A stretch of 64,000 nucleotides of DNA from Incurvaria masculella (GCA_946894095.1 OX335644.1:5995595-6059594); one strand, 5' to 3'. Positions 25,501 to 40,500 are shown, counted from the stretch's first letter. The notes: generated from the letters alone by a model not told the origin. Numbers and translations: made by a program.

Positions 25501-28500
25501 TGTTAGCTACAACCCCATTCTGCAACACAATTTCTTTCCGAGTTAGTGACCTTGAGAAAGCAGTAGAGTTTATTGTGATTACAAAATGAACACCAAACAA
25601 AAAACACCTAATGTGTTATTGCCTGAGCATATCAGCTCCAGCTGCTACGAGAGCGTCTCGTCGCCAGTAGTGTGAAGATATCTAGGCGCGTCAGAGTAAG
25701 CTCGTCTTCGCCTGTGGACAAAGCGTTGACACACTCACCTCCTTAAGTACGGTCTCGAAATTCCGCGTGTGCGCGTTGCCCGAGCGCTCCGGCATCAGCT
25801 CCAGCAGCTGAGAGTGGGTCTTGTCGCCAGTCGCCAGCAGTGTGCTGATCTCTAGCCGCGATTGCGTGAGCTCGTCGTTGCCTGTAGACATAACGTCGAT
25901 ATGACACCCATCACTCATCGCTCACCGCACATCGAAAGTATATGATATTGTATCACGTAATATTCTTACTCCGAATTATTGTGAAATTGTTTAACTGTGT
26001 TATTGAAAAGTGAACATGAATTATAATTAATCTAAACCCACACTATGGGATGTTCTGAGCAGCTATTGGTCATTCAGGCTATAAAGAGAAATGCATTCAC
26101 ATTCCTACTCCACAAGTCTGGAATGCCCTCCGGAACGAAGGGTTCTATGGTACTCCGAGAACCTGCAAAAACTATCTACCCTCTACTCCGAAATGGCTAT
26201 AAGCCCACTCCGGAGTTACCTACTCTGGAATGGCTATAAGCCCACTCTGGAATAACCCACTCCTGACCGAACTATTCCATAATCTGCTCAGTCAATATAT
26301 TCCGGAATGGTCAGCCGCTGAATCAATGACCTCCAAAAAACTAAACTTTAGTCAGCCTGTGAGTAACATTCTCTGAATCTGCCCGAACCATTTTATGCAT
26401 TATATTACTCTGAACTGAGAACGCCAGTTTTAACAAGAGTAGACTTATAATCATTCCGGAGTCGATTTTAAATGGAACATTCTACAAGAATGCATCTCCT
26501 CTATGAAGTCACAATAACCCTAGCGTTGGACAACCCGGATTGGCCTTATAAACGGGTATAGAGTGGGTCATTCCAGAGTGGGCTTAACACCATTCCGGAG
26601 TAAACTTTGAGAGTAAACTTAAAACATTTTGAGAAGTGGGAATGGGAATTGGAGTAGGTAAATTTGGTAAGGAGTGGTTAAAGGAATCATTAAAGCAGAG
26701 GAGGCGGGCTCTCGGAATGGGGTGGACTCGGAATGACCCATCACTAGTTCTGAGTAACCAAACTGTTCATTATTTCTCTTCAGTGGTCAAGACGATGGAG
26801 CTGTAGGTTAACATTACATTCTTTACTCTATTTGTCATAATCAATAAATCATCTTTATACAGTATAAAATCCCGGTGTGCATGTGTTCGTAATTTTTCTC
26901 ATCCTAAACCCCTTGGCCGATCTTTGGTTTCTAGTTGGGTTGATTTCTTGGTTGAATGGTTTTTAGCTATAATTGGCCGGCAGGTGGTGATGTCGAGATT
27001 CTGATTATTTTTAAACTGACTAGTTCTGAAACACGACCTCGAAATTTTCTGCTAACAATTTTCCAGACTCCAACCGGGTGAATATCTATAACGAAATTGA
27101 CCCGAGCGGAGCTGGGAACATCAGCTATTAAACTAAAATATACTTTAGCATAACATTAGTTTCCGTATTTGTCGTATTCTGGGCTGAGTCATGAAATGCA
27201 TACCGACATAATATAGGACACAACACGACGTAGTGTATCATTCTGTTCTGTAGGTATGCACTGGCGACATACTGACTCAGATACTTTGCTGTAAATAATG
27301 TTTACTCGCAAAATATAGAGGTATAGTTTGGAATCGCGCCCAAACGTGAGACATGAATAGCATAAGATAATTTACAATAATGTTTACAATATTGTTTTGA
27401 ATTACCTATTTAATGGAAACAAATATAATTTTTCAGGAATCAATATTTTCTAATTGTTTTTATTATTTCATGACATTTGATTTCATAATAAAAACACAAC
27501 TAATCTTCTTTTTCATCCCACAAAGACTTCGGACATTGTGGTTGTAGTTTCGTGTATACAAAAGTTTTAGCAACTTCGTTCATAAGGTAAGTGGGTGGCT
27601 CGACTAAAAACCGGCCTAGTGCGAGTCGGACTTGCACACGAAGGGTTCCGTACCATCGTACAAGATAAAAAAATCATCAAGTTTTTTTATATTCCCCTTT
27701 AATTTTTATGATTTCAAAAAAAGATTTTATTATTTTTCACAGAGTGTGTATTTATTTTGCCGCTATAACAAATAGGTAAAATAAAAACATTGTAAAAATT
27801 AAAGGCCCCCCTTTGAATGATTTTTTTTGTGTTCAATCTTGTACGATGGTACGGAAACCTTCGTGTGCGAATCCGACTCGCACATGGCTGGTTTTTTCTA
27901 GATAAAAAAATCCTAAAATCAAAAGACGGTAAATTAATTCGACTATGTACTACCTATCGTTTATCCCATGGTGGTGGGACCGGGAGGTACGTACCGAGGT
28001 TGGTCCGCGAGGAGACGAGCACGGCCAGGAAGGTGAGCAGCCCCTCCACCATGGCGTCCTGCTCTAGCGCCTGCGCCGGCGTCAGCGGTGCCATGCTCAG
28101 CCACTCTCGCACGCCGAACCTGCGCACGCGCACCCATCACTCTAACACTCGTTACCTTACGGTAACATAACATGGCACATGTTACATAACTATCTCTTCC
28201 TTCATTCTACAGATGATGATATGATGAGTACTAATGGTTTTTTTTTATGTAACTGCGCATGGATGGCTAATAACACACCCACAGTCATAATATTAGTCCA
28301 ACACACGGTGTTCCCGAAGCCAAGACGATACCTTTATGAGTACGGCTACATTGAACTGGATGCAAAACACGGACAATTTTTCATTGCCGCTTCGACTATC
28401 TTTTCATTTAATGCGTTGGTACCAACGCGGGCAGGCTTAACCCTACCCTACGCAGCTCGCATTCATGACGAAATGGAGTTATCCAACTCTGAAAGAGTAA

Positions 28501-31500
28501 GAAAGTGTTGATTGAACGGGTCGGAGATTTGAACCCAGACCTCATGGGGGGCATGCAAGGCAAGTCCCCGCGACACTAAGCTCCGAGGCGCTCAAATTAT
28601 ATGATGATAATATAAATATGTTTTGTCACTTATTGTAACAGCGATTCGCGGAGAGTTGATGCTCTGACCGTTGTTGGTGGGTTGACGTTAACCTCGTTGC
28701 GGTGAACTGAAAAGCCAGTCAGCCGCTACGAAGGGCGGGTCTCGCAAGACCCCTAAGGACCCGTCTCACTTCGCGTGGTGTAACTCGTCAAGCTCAACAC
28801 AAGCATTGACTTCGACCAATCTACCTGCTGATATCCCTGCTGGGAATGATGGTAGAAGCGAGAATGAAAATTAGAATGGAACCTAGTTCCTATGTGGTGT
28901 CTGAGGCTAATATCATGACAGCTGGTGTGGTATTAGCTATCCAAGTCCAGTTCCATAAAAAATATACAGTTCTTATAGACACATGACATATGTACAAACG
29001 GCATCACCCTAGACGCCACACATTAGACTCAATGCCTACTGCAAATGTCAATGCCTACTGTGGCGCCGAGGGTGATGCGCTCTGTACGTACTTCATCTGT
29101 TCTAGAAACTAGAGAGGAAGAGGGCAGAGAGAAGATCATACAGAGAGGGAGATAACGAAAAAAGAAAGAAATAGGCGGAGGAGATGCGATAAAAGTAAGA
29201 GTCCCACATGTCGATGCAGGTGTCGATGAACTGGTCCTTGGGCAGGTGCGCGGCGCAGACCTGCAGAAAGTACACGTCCATGTCGACCATGGAGTTGCAG
29301 AAGTTGGCCTGGATGTACGTCATCGCCTGCCCCTTGATCTGGAGCCCGTTGCGCACCCATATCCCGCTCAGGATCTCGTAGAACAGACTCTGCGGCGAGA
29401 CAGAAAGACACGTCACCGTACAGAAAGCAGGGCACGATATCTATGTGACCCTTAGTATAAGGTTACAGCCGTAGTTTGACGAGGTCGAAGACCTCGGGTT
29501 GGAAACCCAGCTTAGGTATGCACCTATTTCTTTGTCCGAGATACTATTGGCGCGAACCTTATCTTCATCTTTGGGATATTCACATTTGAAAACTGTCGCA
29601 ACAGTACACTTTCCGTACATTTCGAATTATTTTTTTGTCAAAAGGCAATTTCATCGATTCAAAAATAGAAATAATACATGAAAAATGTGTTTAATATCTA
29701 TTACAATATCTATTAATAACTTATTAAGATGTAAACAATCGTTACAGTTAAATATTTTAAAATATACATTACAAAAATAATTTAAAATCAAAACATAATC
29801 AATTATTAAAATCACATTGTCACAGTATGGCATATTAGGTCTTTGTCGATAATACTACAGTGTGTCGTGCCAACAGAGATCTTAATCTTTGCATGCCAAA
29901 CCATTTTGACGCAATCCTTGCCTCCAGTGGGTATGACTCTCACCATCCTAATAAAAATATTCCGAGCAAGAAAACAGTATTTTAGGGTTCGGTTTTGAGG
30001 AAAGAATCACGGAAATCAATTAACTGATTCGTTCATGTTCGTAAAATGCTACTTCTGGCAACCATCTGTTTTTTCTGTATGTTCAATTCGAGTTCTCACC
30101 TAAACAAAAATGGTCAAAAACGTTTACGGAACTTCGAATATACGTCAAACACGTACAATTTATGGGTAGAAATAGGGTTAGAATGAGAACCACTTACCAA
30201 CCCGGTTTTTAATTATTAAAAGCTACGCTAAATCTCCTAGCATGGCACCTAGTTCCCATGTGGTGTGTTAGGCTAATATTTACGGGCCAGTTTGGTATTA
30301 GCTATCCATGTCCAGTTAAATAAAAAACCGGCCAAGTGCGAGTCGGACTCGCACACGAAGGGTTCCGTACCATCGTAAAAAAAAAAAAAAAACACGTTTT
30401 TTTAATGGGAGCCCCCTTTAATTTTAATTACTTTTTTAATCTTACCTATTTGTTGTTATAGCGGCAAAATAAATACACACTCTGTGAAAATTTCAGCTCT
30501 CTACCTGTTACGGTTACTGAGATACAGCCCTGTGACGGACGGACGGACGGACGGACGGACAGCGGAGGCTTAGTAATAGGTTTCCGTTTTCACCCTTTGG
30601 GTACGGAACCCTAAAAAGGGAAAACCGATAATTTAGATGCAATTTGAGGAAGGACTTTTGCAGCAATAATGATTATGAAAAGAAATAAAGATTATTTTTC
30701 TTTCTGGTCGTTCACCATCATAGCTCGAATAAAGTTAATAAGTAAGTACCAAGGCAATGGATTTATTCATTGTCATGTAAAAAATATTGTGTTTATTCCA
30801 ACAAAAAACCGGTCAAACACGACCGAGACGGAAGACGGCACATTCCCGCCAATTAGAGAGAGGCAGATTCGATTGCGGTTCGCGGCGGAGGTGTGGCAGG
30901 GGAGCGGAGCGGGGAGCACGTTTGAATTCGAACTTCGAGTTGGTCGAGTGGAGGGTGGCGATAGCAGAGCGATCACCCCGTGCTTATGATATGTCGATAA
31001 TGTGTTGGGTCGATCTATAAATGAGTAATGGTTAACGAAAGTCTACCTAAGTATTAGTGGTTTATGAATTACTAGTTGCGGTACCCGGCTCCGCTCGGGT
31101 TAGAGTCGGCTAAATTATTTCATGGATTAAAAGTTGCCCACATGGCTGGGCCAAAATAGGGTCAAACTGGTCCAAGACAATGTATCCATCTACCAAATTG
31201 AATCAAGATCGTTTGAGCCGAAATAGCATGATTTAATAAGAAACATCCAATAATTCCCATTTGGAGCTTCGTTGACATTTGGTGGCTATTTAAGAAAAAA
31301 GCATTTGCCGCCAGAACCTTTCTGCACTTGCGCTGCTACATTGTTTACCTAGTAAGTAAGTAACGTGAAGCGTAGGTAAGTTTTGCGTGGACTCCAACCC
31401 GCAGTCAGCCTCAACATCGAAAACGGTAACCCATCCCAAACTTGACTGCTCCCAGAGATGCTATACGTTGGTAAAATACGCATATAAATCGGGTAAGTGG

Positions 31501-34500
31501 TTCGCAAGTTATAAGATTTTAACACTCTCTACATATCCCTCTGTTAATGAAGCGTTATATTATGTAGCCAATAAGTTTTAAGTAGAATCAGGTTAGACGT
31601 GGGGACAATCCGCATCTAAATCGAGTAATTGGTTCTCATGTAATAAGCTTATTCCATTGGTCCCACCTCTGGCGATTTAGCGTGATGCCAAGTAGTCCTA
31701 AAGTTGTGGGAAATACCAAGCCGTACTTTGGTACAATTAGTTAAAGTAAGCGCCTCCACCGCGCCGCCCTCCAGCCGCCGCCCTCCCGCCGAGCCGTGCA
31801 AAGCATTGCAGTTTGTATGACAGCCACATCTTAGCGTAAGCGGAACTGAATTCTATTTAGCCTATCCTGTATTCCGGCCAGTTAAATGTACGTATATAAA
31901 AAAATACTAAGTTTCATCTAATTCGGATAATCGGTTTAAGAGTTATGGAGGAACATACATACATACATACATACATACACATAACTGATTACTAAAAATC
32001 GTCAATTTAGTTTCAGTATCATACATAAAGTCTACAAACGAAGTATCTTAGAAAACAAAGAAACTTACTCCATTACATCCATTCTCGGATATAAGAGCTA
32101 AATTTAAATTAATGTGTGATGCTAAATACCAAGCTTACATGGAGCATGTTGAAGGTTCGTTAAAGGATAACATAAAAAGTTTTTGGTCCTATGTACATAA
32201 TTTAAAAAAGTCATCCGGGTATCCTTCTTCTATGACTTATAAAGATACTAAATTAAAAAATCCCGCTGAGATAAGTTCTAGCTTCAATCAATATTTTCAG
32301 TCCACCTTTGAAACGTCCTCGGCCGGTTCGGTAAACTTTGACCATATTAATAGAGCAGATACTCCTAATCCTATCATAACCTCAATAGTATTGACTGAGT
32401 CTGAAGTCAGTAAGGCCCTTAAAATGCTTAATCCAAACAAGGGTCCAGGACCAGATGGCATCGAGCCTATATTTTGGATAAAAACATACTATTCCATTGC
32501 TTTACCTATATCTTTGATTTTCAATAAGTCTTTAGAATCTGGAATTTTCCCGGATGACTGGAAACTAGCTAACATTACCCCAGTACACAAAAATGGCACA
32601 GTTAATAATGTAGAAAATTATAGACCAATATCGATATTGTCATGTATAGCCAAGGTATTTGAGAAATTAGTGCACGAAAAGGTCTATAATTTTATGCGCG
32701 AAAGAATATTGGCTGAACAACACGGTTTTGTTAGGAATAGGTCAACAGTAAGTAATCTGATGTTGTTCACAAATTTTTTATTCGAAGCTCTCAATGACAG
32801 TGTACAGGTTGATGTTATCTACACAGATTTCCAAAAAGCTTTTGACAAAGTCGATCATATGACATTATTTGAAAAACTAGCATTTAATGGAATAAAGGGT
32901 GACTTATTAAGATGGTTCATATCTTACCTTACCAATCGTCTGCAGAAAGTTACAATAAATGGTTATAGCTCTTCTACAATTGAGGTTACCTCCGGTGTCC
33001 CTCAAGGGTCCATTTTGGGTCCTTTTTTATTTGTCATTTTCCTCAATGATGTTGGTAAATGTTTCAGGTTTTGTAAATATCTATTATACGCAGACGATTT
33101 AAAAATATTTTACCGAATATCAAATGTGGCTGATTGTTTAAAGGTCCAAGAAGATCTGAATAGGTTCTTCTCTTACTGTCAATGGTATAAAATGCAACTG
33201 AATATTTCAAAATGTAAAAAAATGACGATAACAAAAAATCTTAAAATTACGGATTTCGTATATACGATAGGCGGTGAGGCATTGGAATGTGTCAACAGTA
33301 TTCGAGACCTAGGAATAGTTTTAGACAAAAAACTGCATTTTGATGAGCACATTGAAAATATAATACATAAAGCTTTTAAAATGATGGGATTTGTGCTACG
33401 CAACTCAAAGGATTTCAGAAACCCCGACAGCTATGTCATACTATTTAACTCATTAGGTCTCAGTTAGAATATGCGTCGGAAATCTGGAATCCTTTCTATA
33501 CAAAATACATCTATGCTTTAGAAAACATCCAAAAATACTTTTACCGAGTCTTAGAATTTAGACTCAGAAGACAAGGTTGCACTACTGTTATAAGAAAACC
33601 AATACTATTAAGTCATCGACGTGAAATTTCTGATGTTATGTTTATACATAAGATACTCCATAATAAAATAAATTGTAGCGAATTATTATCGCAAGTGAAC
33701 ATACACGTACCCAATCAACGAACCACTCGCAGCTCTAACTTATTTCATCTTCCCCTTAATAGAAATAACGCTGGAAAACGCAAACCTTTCTTCCGAATGT
33801 TTAGGACTTACAATGTAAAATTTAATCTAGTTGACCCTTTTCCTATGAATCAGTACACATTTAAAAGTAAATTATTAAAACTTGTAGCTAATAATGAATA
33901 GTGAGTGGATATATTATATACTACGTACATTTTCAGATGTGATTCAATATACATACACATAAAGCGTGTTGTAACAGTCTTTAAAGGCTGCAAAGGCAAA
34001 AGAAAACATGTAATATTAAATAAAAATTTTCTTTAATATATTTTTTTTTACGCAACATAAATTTAAGCGACACTATAAATATAAAACATGTGGTTTTTTT
34101 TTTTTTTGGGATGTGTCCTTTTATATGTATTTTTTGTTTATATTTAATCTATTACTAAATAAGTTCTTCTTATATTAATATATATACATAATTTACGCTA
34201 AGTTCTCTAGGTAAGGAAGTAATAAAAATGCCGTATACATTTAAAAAAATACTTTGTGGCAACAGTTGTTGGATTAGGATTTATTATATTGTTATTTTTG
34301 TTAATCTGTTTCATGTTTAGTTGTCTGTAATCTGTTATGTTGTCCGAAAATAAATAAAAAAAAAAAAAAAAACAGCCCTTACAGATTTATAATTAGTATA
34401 GATAATGTACTGAGGGCCTTCCAATAAATAGCGCATTTTAATCATGATGGACACCTACGTAGGTGTCTATCACTCGGCCCCTAACTTTTCTGCTCAGTGA

Positions 34501-37500
34501 CCTAATGACACATCGGGATAATAGATAGCTAAATACCGAGCTAAATACCGTCATTCCAATGCGTCATTGGATAAGATATAATATATCAACGAAAACTAAG
34601 TGCATAAAAATTCATATTAGCTGTTTCGAGTTTTAAAGCACAATAACAGGCCTTGCGAAAAAACAGGCTTTTGATTAATTGAATAATCTCATTAATTTGA
34701 GGGAACTGACTTGAGTGAAGCACTGTAGGTTCATTTCATTTCATTTCATTTATTTATTCAACTTCTGGTAGTAAAACTACACTAAGTCATGTCACAATTT
34801 GATTGATCCGCGGATTCAATCAACCAGTGAAGAAGAACCCGCAAAGAAACTTCACTGGTCTATAAATTATGTTTTTTTTTTGGTCTTTTTTTTTTCGTCC
34901 ACATAAATGATATAACACAATTATGATTCCATACCTAAATGCTACTGCCAAACTTACATTGGTAGAACGGTCTGGAGCAAAGAACTAAGGACTACGAGGA
35001 AACAACAAACCACAATGTGAAAAGTCTTAATAAATAAATAAATTACTTAACTTAATAACCTAATCATTATACATATTGAGTATTTATTTCGGGTGTAAAC
35101 GCCTTCGTCAACTTAACAGCTATGTCGGGTGTACAGAGCCCTCGTCAATTTTGATACAGATAAAGTGTATCAAGTCAATATAATATAATATATACAAAAT
35201 ACTACCATTGTAGTGTCAATGTCAAAATAAAATTAATATAAAATGTACAATTACGTACTTGTCCTAGAATATTAAATCACCAAAGAGGGTTTTATCATAG
35301 AGAGCCTCGTTCAAATTGTAATACTCTTTATTAAGTAGCACTAATTTTATCTTATTTTTAAATTTATTAAGAGGCAAATTTCTAATTTCTACAGGTAATT
35401 TGTTGTAAAATCTAACACTATTGTGAATAAAGCTTTTTGAAGTTTTAGCTCGTCTGTGTTTGGTACATTGTATATTAAACTTATTTCTAGTATCATGGTC
35501 ATGTACATCAGAGTTAAGGGTAGACATTTCTATTGTTTTTTTTGCATATATGATATTTTGGTAAATATACTTATTTGCGAGTGTCATAATCCCAAGTTCC
35601 TTAAAAACATTTCTACACGAGTCCCTGACTCTCATGGTTAAGATATTTCGCAAGGCTCTTTTTTGCAATAAAAATATACGATTTGCATCGGATGCATTTC
35701 CCCAAAACATCAGGCCATATGACATGAGACTGTCAAAATAAGCATAATAGACAGCCTTGGCTGCTTGGATACCACATAATTCCTTTATTTTTTTGATAGC
35801 GTAGCATGCTGCACTAAGTTTACCAGCTAGGTATTCATATCTTGAATATAATTCGAAAAATAATTGGTCTGGATATTCGTCCTGAATCATAGTATGCTTC
35901 AATGCAGTTGTCGTTGCATAACCTCAAATAAAAACAGGCTTTGTTAAGTTTTCGATTAACAAAACTGTTCATCTTTCAAAGTAGGGCACTGAGTCACATG
36001 GCGTCTCCGCGGAGCGTCGACCTACTGTAGCGGTGCCCGCTATCGCGGCCGCGGGCGCGGCGGTCGAGGCGGTAGGTGGCACTCGCCGTGCGGCGAAACT
36101 AACTTGACGAAAGCCAGCCAGTCGGTGGTCGTCCGTCACCCGCGAGGCCGTCGCCATGTCGCCCGCACCAGCACGCGCGCGCACGCTGCTCGCGCTCCTG
36201 CTGCTGGCGGGGGGCGCGCGCGCAATCGTCGACGACGTGCTCGACGTCATCAAGCTCGCGGTCGACGTCGGCGAGCAAGTGTTCAGCTCGTGGGACGTCA
36301 TCGGGAAGCAGTTCAATGCGAGCGATGGTGTGCCCCTGCCCATAGTTCACCGGTATGTCACGGTCAGCTTTATTGTTATCGACAACTATTCATTCAATTG
36401 ACTGTCCTTTGCATGGCATAGTTGCATAATCAAAGAGATCGATGTTGTGCTTGACAATTGCTGCCTACCCTCAAATTATTATTCGATGCCTCAACACTAT
36501 GAACGAATTTATTAAAAATGAAAAATCTAAACTAAAAACCTATTTTTCCTTGTTTAGAAACGCCACAAAGGATATAAGAAAGAGGTAGGCAGTCCTATAC
36601 ACATCGAACACAATAACCGTTACTTCATGGCATGCTCAACATTTGTGCACAGACAATCTGTGGGAAATGGTGATATTTTACATATTGTATCACTCATAGA
36701 CCTAGCATGCGCGCGCAATGGTATATTGGTATCACTACACAAATCCGCACCAATATATACATACATAGTTATAATGGGTAGCAACGGTCCCTTTCACTCG
36801 GATGTTCCAATAATGCACCATTGCACCAAGTACATATGGGGATAAACTCATCGCAAAGGTCATACCAATTAGGAGAGTCGTTAACCCTATCAATTCCAAT
36901 ACTACGGGTGATAACTGTTTACATGCTCTTGATGTTTTATTAGGTTTTGAAATTTTGGATACTAAAATATATTGTCAAAATCTACGTCTGTATGTTTTAT
37001 TTTTTTCAATAATCCTTTTAGATTGGAGAAGATTAACTATAAAACTTTGGAAAAAGTTGTATTTTTCTTCCTTTTTTACTGGAAAATACCAATATTAACA
37101 AAAAAAAAAGCGCACATCAAGCTTCAAGCAAGATCTCTGCACTGTGTGTAAGCAATGGCTCATGATAGAAACGAACGATATCAAACACATATTTTAGACT
37201 TGTATCGGCCATGTTGACCGGTGAGATGTTGTTTTCTGCAGGTATTTTATCTTATTTTATAGTGCCAAAACAGCTGTACTTGCACTTATATGATTTTTCA
37301 TTTATTACAATGATCATACAAGACAAAATTAATTACATTCACAAAACCAGCGAGATGACGCACAAGTGGCCACATCAATTGATTACATTACAGGGTACAG
37401 TGAACCCCACTCTGACTTCAGCTCTAATCTGTCCTTCTTGATCACAACTTCTGCGCAAAAATGCGGATACATTCATAACAACCAAGTTGTCTACAAGAAG

Positions 37501-40500
37501 CTGAGCATTTTATGTTTCTTTCTAAAATAATTATTTCTTGGTATACAAGTCAAGTTATAGTGATTCCTTGAAAGCTGTGTCGCTCATCATTCAGTATGAA
37601 TGATCAATGCATCATTTTAGTAAGAATTTGTTTATTTAATAACTTATATTTGATTTGATATTTACCTTGTATAAAAAATGACGATGACTTTTTACACGTG
37701 AATAATTTAGATTAATTATTATTCCTATTAATTTAGAATAAGATGTCATTATGGTAGTCAAGAGTTTGCTCTTCACCAATGTATACATTATGTTCTTTGT
37801 AAGCAGTAGCAATCAATCATTGTAAACTAGTTTGTAAGTATCGATGAAAAAAATAATACAATGACCAACCTGGCGTAATGTCTTGTCGGCTCTTCGCAAG
37901 AATTAATCGAACCGACCGGAAAAAAAATGACGAATCCAAGTGTGTAATGTACATCTTATGGAGGAAATAAAGAAACTGAAACTGCATGCAAACAGGATGG
38001 AGCGGAAAGTGCTGAGCAAGGTGGCGGAGGTGAGCCGGCGGATCGAGCTGCTCGAGCTGACGGTGGACCGCTCGATGCAGATGACGATCTCGACGATCCT
38101 TCTGCGGCTGCCCGAGAGTACGCGCCTCGAGCTGCGGCTCAACGAGCTCACCGACCTGATGGCGCGCGTCAACAACGCCGAGCGGCAGATGCGCGAGTAC
38201 GTCGCGCGCCAGAGCGACATCGAGCGCGCCACGCTCGAGGACTTCGCCACGTGGGCGGTGTCGCACGAGCCGGGCGCCGTGCCCGGCCTGCTCGAGCGCA
38301 TACACACGCTCACCGCACCCGAACACAACGACCTCTTCGATCGCGGCGTCATACGGCTCATCGTCAAGTCCATGAAGGTAATCTAATTCCGTATAGCTGT
38401 CACTGTCATATCTGCATAGGTACACGTTCGGCACCGCATCAGAAAAGCCGAGGCAGATGCGAGAGTACGTCGCCCGCCAGAGAAACATCTGCGCCACACT
38501 CGATGACTTTGCCTATGGGCGGTATCACACGAGCCGGACGCCGGTCATACGACTCATCGCTAATGCCATGAAGGTAAGCTTCCGTCCAGCTATCTCTACC
38601 TAGAAATGGGTTTCTCGGCACTGCATCAACAACGGCGAGCGGCAGAAACGAGAGTACGGGCGTCACGCAAGTATCGCACGAGAAGGGTATATCCGCCGCC
38701 GCCGTGCCCGGTTCGTCTGATCTTTCCCGGCATGGATCAGCTCATCGCGCCTAAGCGAATCACCTATATCTTTTACCGCGGCATAATACGACTCTACAGC
38801 GCCACGAAAGTAACCTCCTGGCTAAGGTGTCGACCCCATGTTTTCACTACCGCCAGCTACTTGAAATCCGATAAGTAACTTTGGGATTTGTGTAGCTGCA
38901 GGTGGTGACAACAGGCGTAAGTCGTCTATCCTGTAACTCTTATACGAGTCTAGCTGCAACGGCACCAATTGGTAGCGATAAGTGCATTTTGCATATCCAG
39001 CTACCTGCCTTATATCCTCACACAACCGTATTTGAGATTTTCACAACTTTCATGACAACTTTCCACTCAAAGTCAGTTTCTTAATGGTTACGTCTGCCTA
39101 AAGGCAACATCACCATTTGGGTCATGATCAACTCCATGAATGAAGCGAATGCCAGCCAAGTCTTACTTCACATCGTTGTTGAGCCAACGACATCATCCGG
39201 CTTATCGACCATTCCGGAAAGATATCGACTACCGGTCCGTCCTAATTCTCATAGTAGCAAGGGCGGATCCAGGAGAGGGGTGGTCATTGGGGTCATGACC
39301 CCACCTGGCTAGGTCTGGTCGATTAAACCACCAGGTTCGGAGCGGTAATTCGGATCATGACCCCTCATGGGCTGGGTCTAGGCCTAGGTCGACTATATGA
39401 CCCCCTGACATGAAAGCTGGATCCGCTTGCATTGTAAGCTTACATCGGGCGAGTTCTTCGTGAAATGTGAAGAAGAAAGACCAACATTTGAATACGCGTA
39501 ATAATATTGATAATTAAATATGCACTAAAATAATATAAAAAAATGCAAAGACTGCATAATTCAATGATTTTATAATTGATGTATGATTATTTTTGAACGT
39601 GCGAAGTGGATACCATCCTGTCAGCGATAGCACTAATGCATTCACCAGTTTTGATGTTTGTGAGGTTATTTATGGAATGGATGAAATGTTCATCGTTGGC
39701 GGTTTATTTAACAATCATCATGTGCAAAAGCAAAATTGTATATTTCGAGTAACGATTCATTTATTGTGAAATATATTTTGAATAACTGTAAAACGAGTAT
39801 GCAATGATGGTTAATGCAACACCTGCTGCCCCGATATTAGCCCAAAATAATTAGGTACTTTGGGCGAGACTTTGGGCTAATAAAGGAACGCGCAGCACGT
39901 TGCGTAAGCCAGACCCTCATACAATGCGTAAGCCAGACCCTCACACAATGCGTAAGCCAGACCCTCACACAATGCGTAAGCCAGACCCTCACACAATGCG
40001 TAAGCCAGACCCTCACACAATGCGTAAGCCAGACTCTCACATAACAGGTCCCCGACGACGCCAATGGGCTTTCGAATTTTCACGGGGGCTGCGAAAACCA
40101 TGCCGGCCGGCCGGATGCTTTTTCACGCCATGTTGTACTTTGGGGGAAATACATCGAAACACCTTCGGGTCGGAGCGGTTGGTTCTGATTTTGGAAATGT
40201 CGACGGTGCATGGATGCCTGTTCCGCGTTGAGCGATGGGAGAAATGGGACGGAGGAACAGCGTTATGCAGCTTTGACCACGTGGTATGGCAGGCTACTCC
40301 CCTTTTTTAGGGTTCCGTACCCAAAGGGTGAAAACGGAACCCTATTACTAAGCCTCCGCTGTCCGTCCGTCCGTCCGTCCGTCCGTCAGTCAGTCCGTCT
40401 GTCCGTCTGTCACAGGGCTGTATCTCAGTAACCGTAACAGGTAGACAGCTGAAATTTTCACAGAGTGTGTACTTATTTTGCCGCTACAACAACAAATAGG

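Noticed and set aside
37817..38497. 226-codon minus-strand frame
   Set aside because: Shadow of the module A exon and its decayed copies; no domain, and the composition mirrors the plus-strand coding bias.
39901..40042. Possible CRISPR-like array
   Set aside because: Units are directly adjacent without spacers, and the genome is eukaryotic.
39837..40310. Repetitive frames on both strands (MRKPDPHT and related repeats)
   Set aside because: Products of the 24-bp minisatellite, whose unit is divisible by three; no conserved flanks.
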